The notes beneath the pieces were generated by a model. It saw nothing but the letters and a program-made list of their open reading frames with translations. It had not been told where the DNA came from and searched no databases. A stretch of DNA of 64,000 bases, taken from positions 380,001 to 444,000 of the forward strand of contig NC_064773.1 of assembly GCF_011397635.1 (NCBI RefSeq), read 5' to 3'. The DNA comes from Epinephelus fuscoguttatus. Lineage: Eukaryota > Chordata > Actinopteri > Perciformes > Serranidae. Positions 57,736 to 64,000 of this stretch are shown here, piece after piece. Numbering within the stretch: position 1 is the stretch's first letter; the number at the start of each line of letters is the position of its first letter. The position numbers and the translations under genes were made by a program.

Positions 57736-57744
57736 GGGGACAGG

Positions 57745-58387
57745 GTTTAAACAGAGATACTGGATAAAGGAGATACCCCACCGTAGGCTTATCCAATGTT
57801 TAGAAAACAGTTACTCTTCCTGTCTCCTAAGTGGGCGTGGTTAGCTCTCCCTCCAATCAGAGCCTGTCCCCCCCCCCCCACTACCACCGTGTTGAACAGA
57901 GGCTCTGTGGATGTCTGTGTATGCGGATGGAGAAGCAGGTGGAATGAAAATACATTCTTCCTATTATTGCAGCCTATTGCTGCACAAAGCTTGGGCATTT
58001 TTTATTTATTACTAGCAGTAAATAACTGTTTGTAAGCTAACTGTGATTTTACCGCCTGTTTAACAAGATTTCACGAGAACTTGTTTTCTGAGACGGACAG
58101 GGCTCAAACAAAGTTAACTTTCTCTTGATCTGTGCGGATGAAAAATGCAGCTTTAGTGTCAGAATGTTGGTGAGATGTGTGGCTTGTGGAAAACGAACCC
58201 AATATTTACTTTAGTGACTACAGGGCGAAAGAATTGACCATAAATTGTGATCATGTTCATTTTCCTCATTGACGACAATACATTCAGAGCTGCCGCAAGT
58301 CTCCTACGGGGGCGTGGCGCTGACGTCACTGAATCAGGAAGTGAGCTGAATGGGATATCTCGCTCCATCCAGTATCTCTGGTTTAAA
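57745..58387. mobile_element. 629-bp terminal-inverted-repeat element with THAP-like start codon region
   Basis: Ends are CAGAGATACTGGAT (57752 on) and its complement ending at 58380, with similarity continuing to about 28 bases. GTTTAAA flanks both ends (57745-57751, 58381-58387). A minus ORF from ATG 57998 begins MPKLCAAIGCNNRKNVFSFH, the pattern of a THAP zinc finger, then runs off. THAP fingers occur in P-element-type transposases, which make 8-bp target duplications; here 7 match. No full transposase. Confidence 0.6.
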
Positions 58388-58493
58388 TACGTCACAACCA
58401 ATAAGACATCAGGAACATTTTACAGTCTGAAGGTAACTACTGTCACATAAAGAACTCTTTACTGCCCCGTGTGGTGACACATTACGATAAATG

Positions 58494-59030
58494 AAGGCCT
58501 GTCTCTAATAAAGGTCTATCTCTAATAAAGGCCTGTCTCTAATGAAGGTCTGTCTCTAATAAAGGCCTGTCTCTAATGAAGGTCTGTCTCTAATAAAGGT
58601 CTGTCTCTAATGAAGGTCTGTCTCTAATGAAGGCCTGTCTCTAATGAAGGCCTGTCTCTAATAAAGGTCTGTCTCTAATAAAGGTCTGTCTCTAATGAAG
58701 GTCTGTCTCTAATAAAGGTCTGTCTCTAATGAAGGTCTGTCTCTAATAAAGGCCTGTCTCTAATGAAGGTCTGTCTCTAATGAAGGTCTGTCTCTAATAA
58801 AGGCCTGTCTCTAATAAAGGTCTGTCTCTAATGAAGGTCTGTCTCTAATGAAGGTCTGTCTCTAATAAAGGCCTGTCTCTAATAAAGGTCTGTCTCTAAT
58901 GAAGGTCTGTCTCTAATAAAGGTCTGTCTCTAATGAAGGCCTGTCTCTAATAAAGGTCTGTCTCTAATAAAGGTCTGTCTCTAATAAAGGCCTGTCTCTA
59001 ATAAAGGCCTATCTCTAATGAAGGCCTGGT
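58494..59030. repeat. 17-bp minisatellite, about 31 copies
   Basis: Units CTGTCTCTAATAAAGGT with A/G (AATAAAGG versus AATGAAGG) and T/C variants. It stops about 100 bases before the RTE LINE. Confidence 0.95.
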
Positions 59031-59123
59031 GAGTTCAGGGGTTTAAGCTAATAATCGCCTGTTAAGGCTGTTAACTGAGGTTTAATGGTAGCCTATATAT
59101 GTATAAAATTAATATTGCATTAT

Positions 59124-62109
59124 AACTAGGGATGTAGGATCGGTGCAATGTGGATTGGGCAGCAGACCAAGGCGGGAGCTTTGGCGGTCCGATCCTCGGC
59201 TACAGAAGTTGGCTCTTGGGACATGGAATGTCACCTCTCTGGCGGGGAAGGAGCCGGAGCTTGTAGAAGAGGTTGAGCGCTACCGGCTAGAAATAGTTGG
59301 CCTCACCTCGACACATAGTTCCAGCTCTGGAACCCAAGTCCTTGAGAGGGACTGGACTCTCTCCTTTGCTGGAGTTGCTCCGGGTGAGAGGCGGAGGGCC
59401 AGGGTGGGCTTTCTGATAGCCCCCAGACTCTCTGCCTGTACGTTGGGGTTCACCCGGGTAGACAAAAGGGTTGCTTCCCTGCGCCTTCGGGTCGGGGATC
59501 GGGTCCTGACTGTTGTCTGTGCTTACGTGCCGAACAACAGTTCAGAGTACCCACCCTCTTTGGAGTCCCTGGGACGGGTGCTGGACAGTGCCCCGACCGG
59601 GGACTCCATTGTTCTGCTGGGGGACTTCAACGCTCACGTGGGCAATGACAGCGGGACCTGGAGGGGCGTGATTGGGAGGAACGGCCTGCCCGATCTGAAC
59701 CCGAGTGGTGTTCAGTTATTGGACTTCTGTGCGGGTCGCAGTTTGGCCATAACTAACATCATGTTCAAACATAAGGATGTCCATTGGTGCAAGTGGCACC
59801 AGGACAGCCAAGGTCGCAGGTCAGTGATTGACTTTGTAGTTGTATCATTTGACCTGCGGCCATATGTTCTGGACACTCGGGTGAAGAGAGGAGCAGAGCT
59901 GTCAACTGATCACCACCTGGTGGTGAGTTGGATCAGATGGTGGGGGAAGACGCCGCGCAGACCTGGCAGGCCCAAACGTGAGGGTCTGCTGGGAACGCCT
60001 GGCGGAAGAACCTGTCCAGATGATCTTCAACTCCCACCTCCGGGAGAGCTTCGACCGCGTCCCAAGGGCAGAGGGGGACATTGAGTCCGAATGGGCCTTG
60101 TTCCGCTCTGCCATTGTCGAGGCGGTGGTTGTGAGCTGTGGCTGCAAGGCCGCTGGGGCCAGTCATGGTGGTAATCTGAGCCGTCAGGCTGAAGAAGGAG
60201 GCCTACAGGGCATGGTTGGTCTGTGGGTCTCTGGAAGCAGCTGACGGGTACCGGCGGGCCAAGTGGAGCGCAGCAGCAGCAGTCGCACAGTCAAAAACTC
60301 GGGCGTTGGAGGAGTTCGGTGAGGCCATGGAGGAAGACTATCGATCGGCTCCAAAGAGGTTCTGGCAAACCATCTGGCGCCTCAGGGAGGGAAGGCGGCA
60401 ACTTGCTCACACTGTTTGCAGTGGGGGCGGGGAGCTGCTGACGTCAACTGGGGACATTGTCGGGCAGTGGAAGGAATACTTTGAGGAGCTCCTCAATCCC
60501 ACCAACACATATTCCAGTGAGGAAACAGAGACAGGGGTCTCGGGAGCGGGTTGTCCAATTTCTGGGGCAGAAGTTGCTGAGGTAGTGAAGCAACTCTGAG
60601 GCGGCGGAGCCCCGGGGGTGGATGAGATTCGTCCTGGATATCTCAAGGCTCTGGATGTTGTAGGGCAGTCCTGGCTGACACACCTCTGCAACATTGTGTG
60701 GACATCGAGGGCAGTGCCTCTGGAGTGGCAGACCGGGGTGGTGGTCCCCATTTTCAAGAAAGGGGACCAAAGGGTGTGTTCCAACTACAGGGGGATCACA
60801 CTCCTCAGCCTACCCGGTAAGGTCTACTTCAGGGTGCTGGAGAAGAGGGTCCAGTCGACAGTTGAACCTCAGATTGAGGAGGAGCAGTGTGGTTTTCATC
60901 CCGGCACGGAACCGTGGACCAGCTCTTTACCCTCGCCAGGGTGCTGGAGGGGGCATGGGAGTTCGCCCAACCAGTCCACATGTGTTTTGTGGATTTGGAG
61001 AAGACTTACGACCGTGTCCCCAGGGGCATCCTGTGGGGGGTGCTCCGGGAGTATGGGGTGGGTGGCCCCTTGCTAAGGGCCATCCAGTCCCTGTACCGAA
61101 GGAGCATGAGTCTGGTTCGCGTGGCTGGCAGTAAGTCGGACCTGTTCCCGGTGAGGGTTGGACTCTGCCAGGGCTGCCCTTTGTCACCGGTTCTGTTCAT
61201 AACTTTCATGGACAGAATTTCTAGGCGCAGCCGAGTGGTGGAGGGTGTCAGGTTCGGTGACGGGAGGATCTTGTCCCTGCTTTTTGCGGATGACGTGGTC
61301 CTCCTAGCTCCATCAAACAGTGACCTCCAGCTCTCGCTGGGGCGGTTCGCAGCCGAGTGTGAAGCGGCTGGGATGAGAATCAGCACCTCAAAGTCTGAGG
61401 CCATGGTCCTCAGCTGGAAAAGGGTGGATTGCCCACTCCAGGTCGGGGGGGAGGTCCTTCCTCAGGTGGAGGAGTTTAAGTATCTCGGGGTCTTGTTCAC
61501 GAGTGAGGGTAGGATGGAGCGGGAGAATGATAGGCGGGTTGGGGCGCCGTCAGCAGTGATGCAGGCGCTTAACCAGTCTGTTGTGGTGAAAAGGGAGCTT
61601 AGCCAGAAAGCGAAGCTCTCGATTTACCAGTCGATCTACGTTCCAACCCTCACCTATGGTCACGAGCTCTGGGTAGTGACCGAAAGAACGAGATCGTGAG
61701 CACAAGTGGCCGAAATGAGTTTCCTCCGCAGGATGGCTGGGCTCAGCCTTAGAGATAGGGTGAGGAGCTCAGACATCCGGGAGGAACTTGGAGTAGAGCC
61801 GCTGCTCCTCCACATCAAGAGGAGCCAGTTGAGGTGGTTCGGGCATCTGGTAAGGATGCCTTCTGGACGCCTCCCTTGGGAGGTGTTTCGGGCATGTCCA
61901 ACCGGGAGGAGACCTCGGGGCCGCCCCAGGACACACTGGAGGGATTACATCACCTGGCTGGCCTGGGAACGCCTCAGGGTTCCCACGGAAGAGCTGACGG
62001 AAGTGGCTGGGAGGAGGACTGTCTGGGCTTCTTTGCTGAAGCTGCTGCCCCCGCGACCCGGACCCGGATAAGTGTAGGACGACGAGTACGAGTATGAGAA
62101 CTAGGGATG
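59124..62109 (+). mobile_element. RTE-type LINE, near full length but broken, with 11-bp target duplication
   Basis: AACTAGGGATG flanks both ends (59124-59134, 62099-62109), placing the insertion at 59135-62098. An endonuclease domain is seen ([29 protein letters not shown]; 59200-59940). The reverse transcriptase follows (NYRGITLLSLPGKVY near 60785, CFVDLEKTYDRVPRG near 60985, CQGCPLSPVLF near 61170, LLFADDVVLLAPS near 61280) and a C-terminal GHLVRMPSGRLP. Frameshifts near 59985, 60215 and 60910 and TGA stops near 60597 and 61697 break it. RTE (Expander/Rex3-like) is my best class; not certain. Confidence 0.85.
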
Positions 62110-62325
62110 AATGATAACATCAGCACGTCATCAGTATCAGCTGATATCAGCTTTAAAATGAACTGTCAGGATCAGCCGACAGACTGCCCCCGCGACCCGG
62201 ACCCGGATAAGTGTAGGACGACGAGTACGAGTATGAGAACTAGGGATGAATGATAACATCAGCACGTCATCAGTATCAGCTGATATCAGCTTTAAAATGA
62301 ACTGTCAGGATCAGCCGACAGACTG
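62045..62325. repeat. 139-bp tandem duplication spanning the LINE 3' junction
   Basis: 62045-62183 and 62184-62322 are practically identical. Each copy contains the last 54 bases of the RTE LINE, the target-site copy AACTAGGGATG, and about 74 bases of flanking DNA. The duplication therefore happened after the LINE insertion. Confidence 0.9.
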
Positions 62326-62610
62326 TTTTTTCTTGTTGTGCACAATGACTGAATATCACAGATACTGAACAGCGTTTCATGTCTCCACCTGCTGGTGGGC
62401 TGTCACCATCACAGTTTGTGTGCATAATATGATGTTAATTCATCTGCAGCAGAGACTTGATGATGATCACTGACATTAGGAGGGGAAAAGTGGATATATA
62501 GATATTGGCCAAATTAGTTGTTACGTATATGTCAGCAAACTAACTATACCAGAAGACATCACAGTGCACTGAGCTGCTGATACAGATCACTCACATCCAC
62601 TGGTCACAGG
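62326..62610. other. Short unique stretch between LINE and 21-bp array
   Basis: About 285 bases with no recognised feature. Confidence 0.5.
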
Positions 62611-64000
62611 GAGGATAATGAAGAATAAATGGAGGATAATGAAGAATAAATGGAGGACAATGAAAAATAAAGGGAGAATAATGAAGAATAAAGGGAGGAT
62701 AATGAGGAATATATGGAGAACAATGAAAAATGAAGGGAGGATAATGAAGAATATATGGAGGACAATGAAAAATAAAGGGAGGATAATGAAGAATATATGG
62801 AGGACAATGAAAAATAAAGGGAGGATAATGAAGAATAAAGGGAGGATAATGAAGAATAAAGGGAGGACAATGAAAAATAAAGGGAGGATAATGAAGAATA
62901 AATGGAGGACAATGAAGAATAAATGGAGGATAATGAAGAATATATGGAGGACAATGAAAAATGAAGGGAGGATAATGAAGAATAAATGGAGGATAATGAA
63001 AAATAAATGGAGGATAATGAAGAATAAAGGGAGGATACTGAAGAATAAATGGAGGATAATGAAGAATAAAGGGATGAAGAATAAATGGAGGATAATGAAG
63101 AATAAAGGGATGAAGAATAAATGGAGGATAATGAAGAATAAATGGAAAATAATGAAGAATAAAGGGATGAAGAATAAATGGAGGATAATGAAGAATAAAT
63201 GGAGGATAATAAAGAATAAAGGGAGGATAATGAAGAATAAATGGAGGACAATGAAGAATAAATGGAGGATAATGAAGAATAAATGGAGGATAATGAAGAA
63301 TAAAGGGAGGATAATAAAGAATAAAGGGAGGATAATGAAGAATAAATGGAGGACAATGAAGAATAAATGGAGGATAATGAAGAATAAATGGAGGATAATG
63401 AAGAATAAATGGAGGATAATTAAGAATAAATGGAGGATAATGAAGAATATATGGAGAACAATGAAAAATGAAGGGAGAATAATGAAGAATAAATGGAGGA
63501 TAATGAAAAATAAATGGAGGATAATGAAGAATAAAGGGAGGATACTGAAGAATAAATGGAGGATAATGAAGAATAAAGGGATGAAGAATAAATGGAGGAT
63601 AATGAAGAATAAATGGAGGATAATGAAGAATAAAGGGATGAAGAATAAATGGAGGATAATGAAGAATAAATGGAGGATAATGAAGAATAAAGGGAGGATA
63701 ATAAAGAATAAATGGAGGATAATTAAGAATAAATGGAGAATAATGAAGAATAAATGGAGGATAATAAAGAATAAAGGGAGGATAATGAAGAATAAATGGA
63801 GGATAATGAAGAATAAATGGATGAAGAATAAAGGGAGGATAATAAAGAATAAATGGAGGATAATGAAGAATAAATGGAGGATAATGAAGAATAAAGGGAT
63901 GAAGAATAAATGGAGGATAATAAAGAATAAATGGAGGATAATGAAGAATAAATGGAGGATAATGAAGAATAAATGGAGGATAATGAAGAATAAAGGGAGG
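62608..64000. repeat. 21-bp minisatellite, at least 60 copies, continues past the window
   Basis: Unit GGATAATGAAGAATAAATGGA with variants (AAAGGGA, GACAATGAAAAAT, a short 12-13-base form GGGATGAAGAAT). The multiple-of-three length keeps a 250-codon Ser/Tyr/Leu frame open on the minus strand; not a gene. Confidence 0.95.

Noticed and set aside
58494..59030. CRISPR-like regular repeats
   Set aside because: Units are contiguous with no spacers, and the genome is clearly vertebrate; it is a minisatellite. The same holds for the other arrays.
59143..62071. Separate endonuclease and reverse transcriptase genes
   Set aside because: They are pieces of one frameshifted RTE-type LINE with target duplications.
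62604..63356. 250-codon Ser/Tyr/Leu minus ORF
   Set aside because: Artefact of the 21-bp tandem repeat; low complexity and no start context.

Overview
The window is nuclear DNA of a ray-finned (teleost) fish. It shows vertebrate exon-intron genes with consensus splice sites, dense CA/AT microsatellites, and teleost-type mobile elements (hAT, Tc1, L2- and RTE-type LINEs, a tRNA-derived SINE, a TTAA-flanked foldback element). No prokaryotic features, tRNA/rRNA genes or CRISPR arrays were seen.

Three host genes are present. (1) 1423-6278, plus strand: a 13-exon gene for a secreted protease of about 551 residues with two tandem chymotrypsin-fold domains (ovochymase/polyserase-like). (2) 8013-53473, minus strand: a complete stabilin-2 (stab2) gene. 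I resolved 68 coding exons with consistent splice phases, about 2,530 codons. They encode signal peptide, four EGF-like clusters, seven FAS1 domains, a Link domain, one membrane segment and an acidic tail with an NPVY motif. (3) 56266-57604, minus strand: exons 2-4 of a Wnt gene, best matched to wnt16; exon 1 was not found.

Most of the length is intron and mobile DNA. Stab2 introns hold a 3.0 kb hAT element with exact 8-bp target duplications, a Tc1 relic, a Ty3/gypsy fragment, nested L2 LINEs, a SINE, a 1.1 kb TTAA element carrying a P2X7-tail-like ORF, and large minisatellites (33-bp array 19.5-21.2 kb; TAACCACGTG/GT array 29.5-30.9 kb). The wnt16 upstream side holds a 629-bp terminal-inverted-repeat element with a THAP-like start, a 17-bp array, a decayed RTE LINE whose 3' junction is tandemly duplicated, and a 21-bp array running off the window end.

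The genes are not a functional unit. Stabilin-2 is an endothelial scavenger and hyaluronan receptor, Wnt16 a secreted signal, and the protease is probably secreted. The most unusual observations are a tandem array built from the stab2 exon-6 splice junction, a P2X7 'ballast'-like domain inside a mobile element, a THAP remnant in a short inverted-repeat element, an ATG microsatellite that encodes the core of the stab2 signal peptide, and an apparent exon loss in FAS1 domain 6.
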